From the NCBI RefSeq assembly GCF_030814115.1, contig NZ_JAUSUP010000002.1, positions 183,711-247,710 of the forward strand: a stretch of 64,000 nt of DNA. Reading direction: 5' to 3'. Made by a program: the position numbers and the translations under genes. Under the pieces are notes generated by a model that was not told the DNA's origin, made no database searches, and was given only the letters and a program-made list of their open reading frames with translations. This document shows, piece by piece, positions 17,276-26,096 of the stretch (its first letter is position 1; each line of letters opens with the position of its first letter). This DNA is from Alkalibacillus filiformis (GTDB lineage Bacteria > Bacillota > Bacilli > Bacillales > Alkalibacillaceae).

Positions 17276-19101
17276 GAACTACGCCCCCGTTTCTTTCGCA
17301 TCAACGGTAAGCTAAACGAAATCGTCGTACCTTTGCCTTCACGGCTATCGGCCCAGATCTTACCGTCATGGGCTTCAATAAGCTCCTTAGCAATTGCAAG
17401 TCCTAAGCCTGTCCCACCTAATTGACGTGTTCTCGCTTTATCGACACGGTAAAAACGATCAAAGACTTTCTCTAAGTTCTCTGTTGGTATACCTACCCCT
17501 TCATCAGAAACTTGCGTTAAAATATGGTGGCGCTCTTTTTTCACAGTCACATTAATCTCTCCACCCTCAGGTGAATACTTAATGGCGTTTGAAATAATGT
17601 TATCCAATACTTGTGTTAATTTATCTGAGTCCATCCATACATAACAATGGTCTTTAGGTAAATTACGGGTAAGTGATAAGCCGTCCTTTAAATTAAATGA
17701 AAAACGATCGACGACTTGATCAATATACTTAACATATTCTACGCGTTCTTTTTCTAACAAGTAGTCTTTATTATCCATTTTAGATAGCTGTAATAGATCA
17801 TTAACTAATCTAATCATTCTTTCTGATTCATTTTGAACGACATTTAAGAACTTAGGTGCAATTGTCTCATCTTTCCATGTTGAACCGTCTGTTAATGCTT
17901 CTAAATAACTTCTCATCGTCGTTAATGGAGTACGTAATTCGTGTGAAACGTTAGCTACGAATTCGCGGCGCTCTCTTTCCACACGTTCTTCTTCTGTTAC
18001 GTCACTAATTACGGTTAGGAAACCATTCATCTCATCGGCTTCATCTTGAATAGCTGAAAAGTTCGCTTTTAACAACAACTCTTGGTCGTCATCTGAGAAG
18101 TCAATAATTGTACTTCCTATCTCTTTAATTTCCTCTAAATTGTTTACATGCGAGTTCAAACCTAAAACATCTAAAAGTGGTTCACTTTGTACTTCAATAT
18201 AGTTTTTCCCAATGAGTTTGGAAGCCGGTTCGTTCATTAAGATAATGTCACCATGTTCATCAGTCGCAATAACGCCATCGGTCATATTAGATAGAACCGA
18301 ACTTAACTTCCGGCGTTCACCTTCTGTTGTAGCTTGAGCTAACTGTAGCTGATCATTTAACTCATTAAAACTTACAGCTAATTGCCCAATCTCATCTTCA
18401 CCGTAAACATTTACTTTTTTAGAATAATCACCTGTCGCCATTACTTTCGCTTGTCTTCGCATTTCAGTAATAGGTCTTGTAATTGTTCTTGCTACTAAAA
18501 CCCCGAGTAACGCCGATACAGTTATAGCGAGTGCGGTACCATTAGCAAAGATCCGGTTAATGTCATTTAATTGTGTGTAGACACCTTCCATTGAAGCTTC
18601 TAATGAAAGGGCGCCTACAATTTCATCACCATTTTCTATTGGCGTCGATATAATTAAAGTTCTATGACCATTTTGAGGATTATAGACGATATTCTCCTCA
18701 CGGTTACCTGCAGATAGAGCACGTTGTATCCTTAACTCCGTTGTTCGATTACCAATATTCTCTCGGTCAAATTGACTGGTTGTGCCTAAAACACGGCTAT
18801 TGTTATCAATGACTTGGATCCCGGTAATATCATCAGAGTCAAAGTCATATATGATTGACCTTACATCGGCTTCTATTGAAGGTGAGTCTTCATCTCTTTC
18901 TTCTGTTAATGATTGTTCAAGGTTATAATTTAACAATTCAACACGCTCGTTAACTGATTCAGTAAAATTCTCTAATAGCTGAGTTTCTAATTGTCTAGCA
19001 AAATAAGCACCAATAACTTGAATCGCAATTAACAAAAGAAGAATATAAATGATGATGAACTTTAATTGTATCGATTTAAAAAAGCTTTTGAGCTTTCCCA
19101 T
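17272..19101 (-). CDS. walK: Cell-wall sensor histidine kinase WalK (YycG)
   Basis: 609 residues, the usual WalK length. Domain order: membrane helix about 12-34, extracellular sensor domain 35-180, second helix about 183-204, HAMP 205-257, PAS about 262-370, HisKA with phospho-acceptor His387 in VANVSHELRTPL, and an HATPase domain ending with GGTGLGLAIAKEL. It phosphorylates WalR in response to cell-wall metabolism and is essential in Bacillus and relatives. It lies 5 bp downstream of walR and overlaps walH. Confidence 0.98.
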   Translation of the reverse strand: MGKLKSFFKSIQLKFIIIYILLLLIAIQVIGAYFARQLETQLLENFTESVNERVELLNYNLEQSLTEERDEDSPSIEADVRSIIYDFDSDDITGIQVIDNNSRVLGTTSQFDRENIGNRTTELRIQRALSAGNREENIVYNPQNGHRTLIISTPIENGDEIVGALSLEASMEGVYTQLNDINRIFANGTALAITVSALLGVLVARTITRPITEMRRQAKVMATGDYSKKVNVYGEDEIGQLAVSFNELNDQLQLAQATTEGERRKLSSVLSNMTDGVIATDEHGDIILMNEPASKLIGKNYIEVQSEPLLDVLGLNSHVNNLEEIKEIGSTIIDFSDDDQELLLKANFSAIQDEADEMNGFLTVISDVTEEERVERERREFVANVSHELRTPLTTMRSYLEALTDGSTWKDETIAPKFLNVVQNESERMIRLVNDLLQLSKMDNKDYLLEKERVEYVKYIDQVVDRFSFNLKDGLSLTRNLPKDHCYVWMDSDKLTQVLDNIISNAIKYSPEGGEINVTVKKERHHILTQVSDEGVGIPTENLEKVFDRFYRVDKARTRQLGGTGLGLAIAKELIEAHDGKIWADSREGKGTTISFSLPLMRKKRGRSS

Positions 19102-19106
19102 TTAAC

Positions 19107-19811
19107 CTACTCCTGCTCCGGATTTCTAAGGTAATAACCGACCCCTCTTCTTGTTACAATCCAATTCGGATTACTAGGGTTTTCTTCGATCTTTTCACGC
19201 AGTCGACGGACTGTTACATCTACTGTACGAACATCTCCGTAATAATCATAACCCCATACGGTTTCTAGTAAATGTTCACGCGTCATCACTTGTCCTATAT
19301 GCTTAGCTAAATAAAGTAATAATTCAAATTCGCGGTGAGTTAAATCCACAGGCTGACCACTACGCGTAACTGAGTAGTTTTCTCTGTTGATTTCCAATTC
19401 ACCAATTTTTAAGTTGGGAATAGACGTCGTTGTGTCTTGATCTTCTGTACCACGTCTTCTTAAATTCGCTTTAACACGAGCAACTAATTCACGATTACTA
19501 AACGGTTTTGTCACGTAATCATCTGCTCCTAGCTCTAAACCGAGCACTTTGTCTATTTCTGAATCTTTTGCAGTCAACATAATAATTGGTATTTGATAGT
19601 CCTGGCGAATTTCGCGGCAAACTTCCATACCATCTTTCTCTGGTAACATAATATCTAACAAGATTAAGTCAGGCTCTTGTTGTTTTGTTAATTCAATTGC
19701 TTCTTTACCATCATAGGCACAAACAACATCATAACCTTCTTTTTCTAAATTGAACTTTAGTATATCTGCAATTGGCTCTTCGTCGTCTACAACAAGAATT
19801 GTATGTTTCAT
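19107..19811 (-). CDS. walR: Response regulator WalR (YycF)
   Basis: 234 residues. The N-terminal receiver carries the acidic pocket (VVDDEEP) and phospho-Asp in [13 protein letters not shown] (Asp53), with the conserved Lys in YVTKPF. The C-terminal OmpR/PhoB winged helix ends with [18 protein letters not shown]...GVGYYL. It controls autolysins and other wall genes and is essential in the Bacillaceae. It is first in the walRKHIJ-htrC operon. The promoter must lie in the 150 bp upstream. Confidence 0.98.
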   Translation of the reverse strand: MKHTILVVDDEEPIADILKFNLEKEGYDVVCAYDGKEAIELTKQQEPDLILLDIMLPEKDGMEVCREIRQDYQIPIIMLTAKDSEIDKVLGLELGADDYVTKPFSNRELVARVKANLRRRGTEDQDTTTSIPNLKIGELEINRENYSVTRSGQPVDLTHREFELLLYLAKHIGQVMTREHLLETVWGYDYYGDVRTVDVTVRRLREKIEENPSNPNWIVTRRGVGYYLRNPEQE

Positions 19812-19960
19812 TGACTGACACCATCCTTATCTATTGTCTTATAATTATATTCTATCGCAACTTGATAAAATTGTCTTATTATAACAGTCATACATATCTA
19901 TATATTATAAGATTCTATACTTATATAAGTATATCCCCCCTTAGACACAGATTATATGAC

Positions 19961-19990
19961 AAAACCTCTAGCAGCATCGCTAGAGGTTTT
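19961..19990. terminator. Terminator of the M23/LysM gene
   Basis: Perfect 12-bp arms AAAACCTCTAGC and GCTAGAGGTTTT with a 6-nt loop; the T-tract is usable on both strands. It lies between the M23 gene and walR. Confidence 0.8.
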
Positions 19991-20007
19991 TCTTATAAAC
20001 TAACTTT

Positions 20008-21600
20008 TTATCGAATGTATGGTCCTGGGTTAACTGTTCGTCCATTTTTTTCAACTTCAAAGTGTAAGTGTACACCAGTGGATCTACCTGTTGAACCCAT
20101 TTGACCAATCGTTGATCCTTGCTTTACAGTCTCGCCGACATTAACACCAATTGATGACAAGTGAGCATATAACGTACGGTACCCATTGTTGTGATCAATA
20201 ATAACTCGATTACCATGTCCACCTGAATGATAGCCAGCTTCAACCACAACACCGTTATCTGCTGCTAAAATTGAGCGGTTACTAACACCTGCAATGTCAA
20301 TTCCATCATGGTGAGAGCCCCATCTAGGTCCATATGTGCTCGTAATTGTACCACCTACAGCAGGCCATGCAAAGTCACCTGTTCCTCGTGATGAAATCAC
20401 TTTTGTACCTTCTTTAATTATTTCATCTCGCGGTTCTTCAATTACTTCTTCTTCAACTAAATTACGTTCTAATTCTTCACCGTTATTCATTGTCACTTCG
20501 TAAGTTAATTCTTTCAAACCATCTGAACCAGATTGCTCAACTTCTGATTCTCCGCGGTATAGTGAATCAGTCTTTTCCGTAATTGTTTCATAGTCTATTG
20601 ATTCTTCTTCAGTAATCGTTTCAGTATAAGCTACTTCAACTAAAGAACTTAACCCTGTAACGTTTAACTCGTCTCCAACTCTAATGATACTATCTTCTTC
20701 AACATCTGGATTAAGCTCAATTAACTCATCCACACTTAAATCATAATCACTGGCTACAGTACTCAAAGCCTCATTATCTTGGATTTCATGAATTTGTTGT
20801 GTCATTGTTCCACGTTCAATCATTTTAGCTAACTGATCTACATTTAACAATTTACTAGAATCAATTGCTACTTCAGAAAATGTAACATTTTCAGTGAAAC
20901 CAACGTCTAATACAGTAGAACCATCACCTAGTTCAATTGTTTGTTGGTAGTATAATCCATCTTCTTCTTCTAACGTTGAATTGATATTGCCTGCTTGAAA
21001 CATATTTTGTGGCAATAAATCCATTAACTCAGCAGAGTGAGCGATGCTCTCTTCTAATTCTTCTTCTAAAAGAGAGATTTCTTCATCAACACCATCAGGT
21101 AAATACTGAGTAATAACTTGGTTAACAGCTTGATTTGCTTCATCTAGGTTTTTAACGTAACCAATGACTTCATCGTTAGCTCTTAATTCAATTGCAGCTG
21201 CATCAAAAGTCAATGTATCTTCTAATGCATTTATTACTTCTTCGTTATCCGTTTTAGCTGAGAAAACAAATTCTTCAATGAACTCAACTTCTTGTGATGG
21301 AACTAATGTGACTCCATCACCTTCTTTTTCTTGTTCTTCCTCAGCCCACTCGTTAATATACTGTTTAACTTCCTCTTGATCAGCTACTGTTCCAATGAGT
21401 TCATCATCAACATATACGTGATAAACATTTGATAGGTGTTCACCGCTTGAGTCAGCATAAGCTGTTCCCAATAAAAGTGCAGCACCGACTATTGAAGTTA
21501 TAGTTATTTTTTTAGCTATTGAATTTTTGAGTTTATCTTTAGTTTTATTGACGCTACTTGTTATTAACTCTTTCAAGTCTGACAACCTCTTTTCCCCCAA
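20008..21600 (-). CDS. M23 peptidoglycan endopeptidase with LysM and G5 domains
   Basis: 530 residues. After an N-terminal basic stretch comes a membrane or signal segment (ITITSIVGAALLLGTAYA, about 33-50). Next is a long acidic region, a LysM domain (about 270-315, IQDNEALSTVASDYDLSVDELIELNP), a G5 domain (about 320-395) and a C-terminal M23 zinc peptidase. The latter has HDGIDIA (HxxxD) and HLHFEVEKNG (HxH), with zinc ligands complete. It should bind glycan and cut peptide cross-links in the wall. Its position just upstream of walR on the same strand, separated by a terminator, suggests it belongs to the WalR-regulated autolysins. It has its own promoter. Confidence 0.92.
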   Translation of the reverse strand: MGEKRLSDLKELITSSVNKTKDKLKNSIAKKITITSIVGAALLLGTAYADSSGEHLSNVYHVYVDDELIGTVADQEEVKQYINEWAEEEQEKEGDGVTLVPSQEVEFIEEFVFSAKTDNEEVINALEDTLTFDAAAIELRANDEVIGYVKNLDEANQAVNQVITQYLPDGVDEEISLLEEELEESIAHSAELMDLLPQNMFQAGNINSTLEEEDGLYYQQTIELGDGSTVLDVGFTENVTFSEVAIDSSKLLNVDQLAKMIERGTMTQQIHEIQDNEALSTVASDYDLSVDELIELNPDVEEDSIIRVGDELNVTGLSSLVEVAYTETITEEESIDYETITEKTDSLYRGESEVEQSGSDGLKELTYEVTMNNGEELERNLVEEEVIEEPRDEIIKEGTKVISSRGTGDFAWPAVGGTITSTYGPRWGSHHDGIDIAGVSNRSILAADNGVVVEAGYHSGGHGNRVIIDHNNGYRTLYAHLSSIGVNVGETVKQGSTIGQMGSTGRSTGVHLHFEVEKNGRTVNPGPYIR

Positions 21601-21715
21601 ATTCGACTCTATCTTTTTATCTTTTTATTTATTTACAAGTCTACTTATCTTCTATTTTCTCACAACTTATAATCTATCATACTCGTATAACAAAAATGAA
21701 CCTATTTTACTAATT

Positions 21716-21732
21716 TGTAATCAAATTGTATA
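21716..21732 (+). promoter_or_regulatory. Possible WalR box upstream of the M23 gene
   Basis: TGTAAT-CAAAT-TGTATA matches the direct-repeat WalR consensus TGTWAH-N5-TGTWAH at 11 of 12 positions with the right 5-bp spacer. It lies 116 bp upstream of the M23 start codon, on the opposite strand. Weak evidence. Confidence 0.3.
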
Positions 21733-21833
21733 GAAGTTAGTAAAAATTTGAAAATATTATAGTCTAATTGTAACTAAAAGTGTAATTATACACTTTTTCG
21801 ACTTCATATTATGACAAAGGTTTAAATATCGAA

Positions 21834-22280
21834 GGTTCTATTTCAAATGTGGTGGTGGTGGTGTAAAAATTTAAACCATTCACTTATTACCCTTTTAACG
21901 TATAGGCTTTGGACAAAAACGACTGTCGGCTCATAAATCTCTCGTATAACTTCTTTGTGTGCTTTTATATCGCTACATCAAAATGCTTCGCTTTCCGCGG
22001 GCACGGCTCGAGCCTCCTCGGCCCAAAGAACGGGGCCTGTGGGGTCTCGAGACTCGTGCTGTTCCCGCTGGAGTCTACGCATTTTGATTCCGCTTAGTAC
22101 TGCTCACCTAACACACAAGTGGCTATATGTTCTTGTTTTAAATACTTTTGTCCTTTGCCTTTTTTGTTCTGTTTTAGATGTATTATTTTAAAGATTGTAG
22201 CACCAATTGGTGCTATAAAATCTTTCGACGCAACCTTTCAAATGATTTAATGGACACCACCACATTTAGTATAGAGCCAG
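21834..22280. mobile_element. MITE-like non-autonomous element, about 447 bp
   Basis: The left end GGTTCTATTTCAAATGTGGT and the reverse-complemented right end GGCTCTATACTAAATGTGGT agree at 16 of 20 positions, and four further bases also match. The element is flanked by TATCGAA on both sides (21827-21833 and 22281-22287), extending to an 8-bp target duplication with one mismatch. No transposase frame lies inside. It contains the GC-rich repeat and an 18-bp palindrome (TAGCACCAATTGGTGCTA, 22198-22215). End sequence and duplication size suggest mobilisation by an ISL3-type transposase (inference). Confidence 0.6.
21977..22088. repeat. GC-rich folded intergenic repeat
   Basis: A 112-bp block bounded by perfect 10-bp inverted ends ATCAAAATGC and GCATTTTGAT. 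It contains nested complementary blocks (GCGGG/CCCGC, CACG/CGTG, and two CTCGAG sites). It is much richer in G+C than its surroundings. It resembles the interspersed CTTTCCGCGGGC...CCCGCTGGAGTC elements I know from many Bacillaceae genomes, whose function is not established. It sits inside the MITE-like element. Confidence 0.6.
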
Positions 22281-22337
22281 TATCGAAAGGTGTTTTAAAC
22301 ATAAAAAAATACACAGTGTTTAAACTGTGTGAATAAA

Positions 22338-22413
<76 letters not shown>

Positions 22414-22577
22414 GTAATTAGTATTAAATTTTTATGTGTGGTTCACGCATACTTGTATTCGTTCTTCTGTGCTCACAGACTTGGGTATTTTCAATGATGT
22501 CTGCTTGTTCGCAAAGCTTCGCCTAAAACAGTCTTACATAAATGGTATAACCAACTTACATGTAATTATGTATATGA

Positions 22578-22654
22578 TGGCGGTCCGGACGGGACTCGAA
22601 CCCGCGACCTCCTGCGTGACAGGCAGGCATTCTAACCAACTGAACTACCGGACC
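22578..22654 (-). tRNA. tRNA-Asp (anticodon GTC)
   Basis: 77 nt on the minus strand. Acceptor GGTCCGG pairs with CCGGACC, the anticodon loop is CTGTCAC, T-loop TTCGAGT, discriminator G, CCA encoded. It lies about 165 bp upstream of tRNA-Phe and probably shares its transcript. Confidence 0.97.
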
Positions 22655-22751
22655 AATTGGCGACGAATTTAATATTACCATAGTATTTTTATGTTTGACA
22701 AGCTATTTTATAAATTTATTACGTTTTAGTTTCACAACTATTAGACAATTT

Positions 22752-22788
22752 AAAAGCCAGAGCCTCAGTACTAGTGGCTCTAGCTTTT
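22752..22788 (-). terminator. Terminator of purA
   Basis: On the minus strand AAAAGCTAGAGCC pairs with GGCTCTGGCTTTT (one mismatch); it lies 8 bp past the purA stop codon. Confidence 0.8.
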
Positions 22789-22795
22789 GTTTAGA

Positions 22796-24082
22796 CTAAT
22801 ATATTGAATTTCTTACGACAGTTTGTTCACGGTCTGGTCCTACTGAAAATATAGCTACTTGGACACCTGTTAAAGATTCGATACGCTTGATGTATTGTTG
22901 TGCTTCCTGTGGTAATTCACCAAACGTATTGACGCTCGTTAAGTCTTGATCCCAACCTGATAACGTCTCATAAACTGGCGTGCACTTTGTCAGTTCTTTC
23001 TGACTAGCAGGATAACCTTTAATTAGCTCTCCGTCACGTTCATAACCAACACATATTTTCAATTCTTTTATACCTGTTAGTACGTCTAGTGAGTTTAATG
23101 AAATGTCTGTAATACCACTCGTTCTTCTTGCATGATTAATGACTACAGCATCAAACCAACCGACTCTTCTCGGGCGTCCAGTTGTTGTACCATATTCTCT
23201 ACCAACTTCACGAATTTGGTCGCCAATGTCATCATGAAGTTCAGTCGGGAATGGGCCATCACCGACGCGTGTTGTATAAGCTTTTGATACACCAATGACG
23301 CGGTCAACTTTGTTCGGGCCAATTCCGCTTCCTGTTGCAACACCTGCTGCTGAAGTGCTTGATGAAGTCACGTAAGGATATGTACCATGATCAATATCGA
23401 GCATGACACCTTGCGCTCCTTCAAATAAGATGTGACGTCCTTCTATTAACGCTTCATCTAACATAACGGAAGTATCAACAACGTACGACTTTAACACTTC
23501 ACCATACTGTTTATACGTTTCATAGATCTCTTCTGCATTAAGTTTTGGTGCATTATAAATCTTTTCTAACACTTCGTTTGTTTGCTCTACTTGTGTGTGC
23601 ACGAGTTCATATAAAGAGTCAGGGTCAATTAGATCAGCAAAACGGACACCTGAACGGTTTACTTTATCGCTATAAGCTGGTCCGATCCCTTTTTTCGTCG
23701 TGCCTATTTGCTTCTCTTCGCCTTTACTTTCTTCTTGTAACCGATCCAACTCAATATGGTAAGGCATAATAACATGAGCTCTGTTACTAATTTTTAAATG
23801 GTCTAAAGTTAAACCAAACCCTTTTAAGTAATCCATTTCCTTAATAAGTGACTGTGGATTAATAACCATTCCATTGCCTAAAAGACAAGTTTTATTAGAA
23901 TTAAACACACCAGATGGAATCAGGTGTAATTTATATGTATCACCATTAAATTTAATTGTATGTCCAGCATTGTCTCCACCTTGGTAACGTGCAATGACAT
24001 CTGCTTTTTGTGCTAGAAAATCTGTAATTTTCCCTTTACCTTCATCGCCCCACTGTGTACCGACTACGATGGCTGTTGTCAT
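22796..24082 (-). CDS. purA: Adenylosuccinate synthetase PurA
   Basis: 428 residues, full length. It joins IMP and aspartate using GTP to give adenylosuccinate, the first committed step to AMP. The N-terminal [10 protein letters not shown]-loop with catalytic Asp and the NAGHT motif are present. Further along come [11 protein letters not shown] and [13 protein letters not shown], all diagnostic. The ATG follows TAGGAGGTCCTG. It is monocistronic between dnaB and the tRNA pair, the usual Bacillus position. Confidence 0.98.
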   Translation of the reverse strand: MTTAIVVGTQWGDEGKGKITDFLAQKADVIARYQGGDNAGHTIKFNGDTYKLHLIPSGVFNSNKTCLLGNGMVINPQSLIKEMDYLKGFGLTLDHLKISNRAHVIMPYHIELDRLQEESKGEEKQIGTTKKGIGPAYSDKVNRSGVRFADLIDPDSLYELVHTQVEQTNEVLEKIYNAPKLNAEEIYETYKQYGEVLKSYVVDTSVMLDEALIEGRHILFEGAQGVMLDIDHGTYPYVTSSSTSAAGVATGSGIGPNKVDRVIGVSKAYTTRVGDGPFPTELHDDIGDQIREVGREYGTTTGRPRRVGWFDAVVINHARRTSGITDISLNSLDVLTGIKELKICVGYERDGELIKGYPASQKELTKCTPVYETLSGWDQDLTSVNTFGELPQEAQQYIKRIESLTGVQVAIFSVGPDREQTVVRNSIY

Positions 24083-24215
24083 AAACAGGACCTCCTAATA
24101 ATTCAGAATATCATTAAGTACAAAATAATATTAACAGTTTATATAGCTTTTTTCAATTTAAATCCGAATTAATTTATATAAATTTAGTATATTGTACGGT
24201 TTTTTGTTGTGGCTG

Positions 24216-24248
24216 AATTAAAAAATCGCTAGGTATTACCCTAGCGAT
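24216..24248 (-). terminator. Terminator of the rplI-dnaB transcript
   Basis: Perfect 9-bp arms ATCGCTAGG and CCTAGCGAT followed by TTTTTT on the minus strand, immediately after the helicase stop codon. Confidence 0.85.
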
Positions 24249-24252
24249 CCGT

Positions 24253-25614
24253 TTAAGCAGGTGGGATATCAGCGTCATCGTAACGCCGGTCTAAATCCAC
24301 GAACTTATTATATTCTTTAACAAAGGCTAGTTCTACAGTGCCGATTGGGCCATTACGCTGCTTTGCGATCAAAATCTCAATTATATTTTCCTTTTCACTA
24401 TCTTCTTCATAATAGTCATCACGATATAAGAAACCAACAATATCTGCGTCCTGCTCAATACTCCCTGATTCACGCAAGTCAGACATCATTGGGCGCTTAT
24501 CTTGTCTTTGTTCTACGCCACGTGATAACTGCGATAGTGCAATGACTGGTACTTCAAGTTCACGTGCTAATGCTTTAAGTGACCTTGAAATCTCAGAAAC
24601 TTCTTGCTGACGACTTTCACTACTGCCTGAGCCTTGAAGAAGCTGTAAGTAGTCAATCATAATCATGCCTAAGCCTGATTCTTGTTTTAACCGGCGACAT
24701 TTAGAGCGGACCTCATTAATTTTTACCCCTGGTGTATCATCAATGAAGATACCCGCATTAGATAAACTACCCATTGCCATTGTTAGTTTACTCCAGTCCT
24801 CTTCTTCCAATCGACCAGTACGCAAACGTTGTGCATCAATATTACCTTCAGCACATAACATACGGCTAACTAATTGTTCAGCACCCATCTCTAAACTAAA
24901 TAAAGCGACATTCTCATCTGAATGAATCGCTACATTTTGTGCAATGTTTAAAGCAAATGCTGTCTTACCAACTGAGGGTCTTGCTGCAATTATTATTAAA
25001 TCATTCTTTTGAAAACCTGATGTGATTTGATCTAAATCTCTAAACCCTGTTGCTGTACCAGTGACTTCTTCATCATGGTGATGGAGTTGTTCAATATTGT
25101 CATAAACATTAATTAAAACATCTTTAATATTACGGAACTTACCTGATGATTTATCTTGTGAAATATCTAAAATAGTTTTCTCTGAGTAATCTAGTAACTC
25201 AGTGACTTCTTCATTTTCTTCAAAGGTTTTAGTAACAATTCCTGTCGCCGCTGAGATAATCTTTCTTAATGTTGATTTTTCTTCAACGATTTTGACGTAA
25301 TAATCAATATTGGCTGCTGTTGGAACAGAGTGAGCGATATCAGTTAAGTATGACACCCCTCCAACATCATTTAATAGCTCTGCATCAGTAAGAGCGGTCG
25401 TGACTGTAACTAAGTCAATCGGCTCTCCTTTATCCGTCAGCTTTAACATAATCTCGAAAATTCTTTTATGACTAATTCGATAAAAATCTTCTGAAGATAA
25501 TGTTTCACTTGCTGAAACAACTGCATCTGGTTCTAAAAATATAGCTCCCAAAACCGCTTGTTCCGCTTCTATATTATGAGGTGGGGTGCGATCATGCGTC
25601 ATATTTTCTGCCAC
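24253..25614 (-). CDS. dnaB: Replicative DNA helicase (DnaB family; B. subtilis DnaC)
   Basis: 453 residues. The N-terminal DnaB domain (NIEAEQAVLGAIFLEPDAV) is followed by the RecA-like motor with Walker A ARPSVGKTAFALN, Walker B MIMIDYLQLL and the H4 loop LSQLSRGVEQRQDKRP. It is the ring helicase that unwinds the fork ahead of the polymerase. The B. subtilis name is dnaC; the family name is dnaB. The spacing of 35 bp from rplI suggests one transcript with gdpP and rplI. No intein is present. Confidence 0.98.
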   Translation of the reverse strand: MAENMTHDRTPPHNIEAEQAVLGAIFLEPDAVVSASETLSSEDFYRISHKRIFEIMLKLTDKGEPIDLVTVTTALTDAELLNDVGGVSYLTDIAHSVPTAANIDYYVKIVEEKSTLRKIISAATGIVTKTFEENEEVTELLDYSEKTILDISQDKSSGKFRNIKDVLINVYDNIEQLHHHDEEVTGTATGFRDLDQITSGFQKNDLIIIAARPSVGKTAFALNIAQNVAIHSDENVALFSLEMGAEQLVSRMLCAEGNIDAQRLRTGRLEEEDWSKLTMAMGSLSNAGIFIDDTPGVKINEVRSKCRRLKQESGLGMIMIDYLQLLQGSGSSESRQQEVSEISRSLKALARELEVPVIALSQLSRGVEQRQDKRPMMSDLRESGSIEQDADIVGFLYRDDYYEEDSEKENIIEILIAKQRNGPIGTVELAFVKEYNKFVDLDRRYDDADIPPA

Positions 25615-25649
25615 AATAGTTCCTCCCTTAAACCGGAGTTCATCTTACA

Positions 25650-26096
25650 TTATTTTTCTTGCACGTGTACTTTTACAGTAGCTGTTACTTTTGGGTGTAA
25701 TTTTACTGGTACATTTGTGTAACCTAACGTTCTAATTGGATCATCTAGTTCAATTTTTCTTTTATCAATCTTAATGTTGTGTGATCCTTTTAACTCGTCA
25801 GAAATATGCTTACTCGTTACAGATCCAAATAAACGACCTGAATCACCTGATTTTGCCGTAAGCTCGACTGTTAGGCCTTCAATTGTTTCTTTAAGCTGTT
25901 TAGCTTCATCTAATTCTTGTTGTTCTTTTTCTTGCTGTTTCTTCTGCTGTCCTTCTAATTGCTTTAAATTACCTTTATTCGCTTCAACTGCTAAGTTGTG
26001 CTTGAATAAATAGTTACGAGCATAACCTTCATTTACGTCTTTAACTTCGCCTTTTTTACCTTTACCTTTAACGTCACTAGTAAAAATTACTTTCAT
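25650..26096 (-). CDS. rplI: 50S ribosomal protein L9
   Basis: 148 residues. [19 protein letters not shown] and the N-terminal [13 protein letters not shown] signature are those of L9, followed by the long charged connecting helix (about 40-75) and the C-terminal rRNA-binding domain. It binds near the L1 stalk base in 23S rRNA. Its ATG overlaps the gdpP stop by 4 bp. Confidence 0.98.
   Translation of the reverse strand: MKVIFTSDVKGKGKKGEVKDVNEGYARNYLFKHNLAVEANKGNLKQLEGQQKKQQEKEQQELDEAKQLKETIEGLTVELTAKSGDSGRLFGSVTSKHISDELKGSHNIKIDKRKIELDDPIRTLGYTNVPVKLHPKVTATVKVHVQEK

Noticed and set aside
21769..21786. TGTAAC-N6-TGTAAT as a WalR box
   Set aside because: The spacer is 6 bp instead of the required 5.
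21909..22191. Two overlapping open frames (62 and 78 codons) across the GC-rich repeat
   Set aside because: They have no ribosome-binding site, low-complexity or improbable composition, and are explained by the folded repeat inside the MITE-like element.
22198..22215. 18-bp palindrome TAGCACCAATTGGTGCTA as an operator
   Set aside because: It lies inside the MITE-like element far from any start codon, and fits a structural part of that element better.
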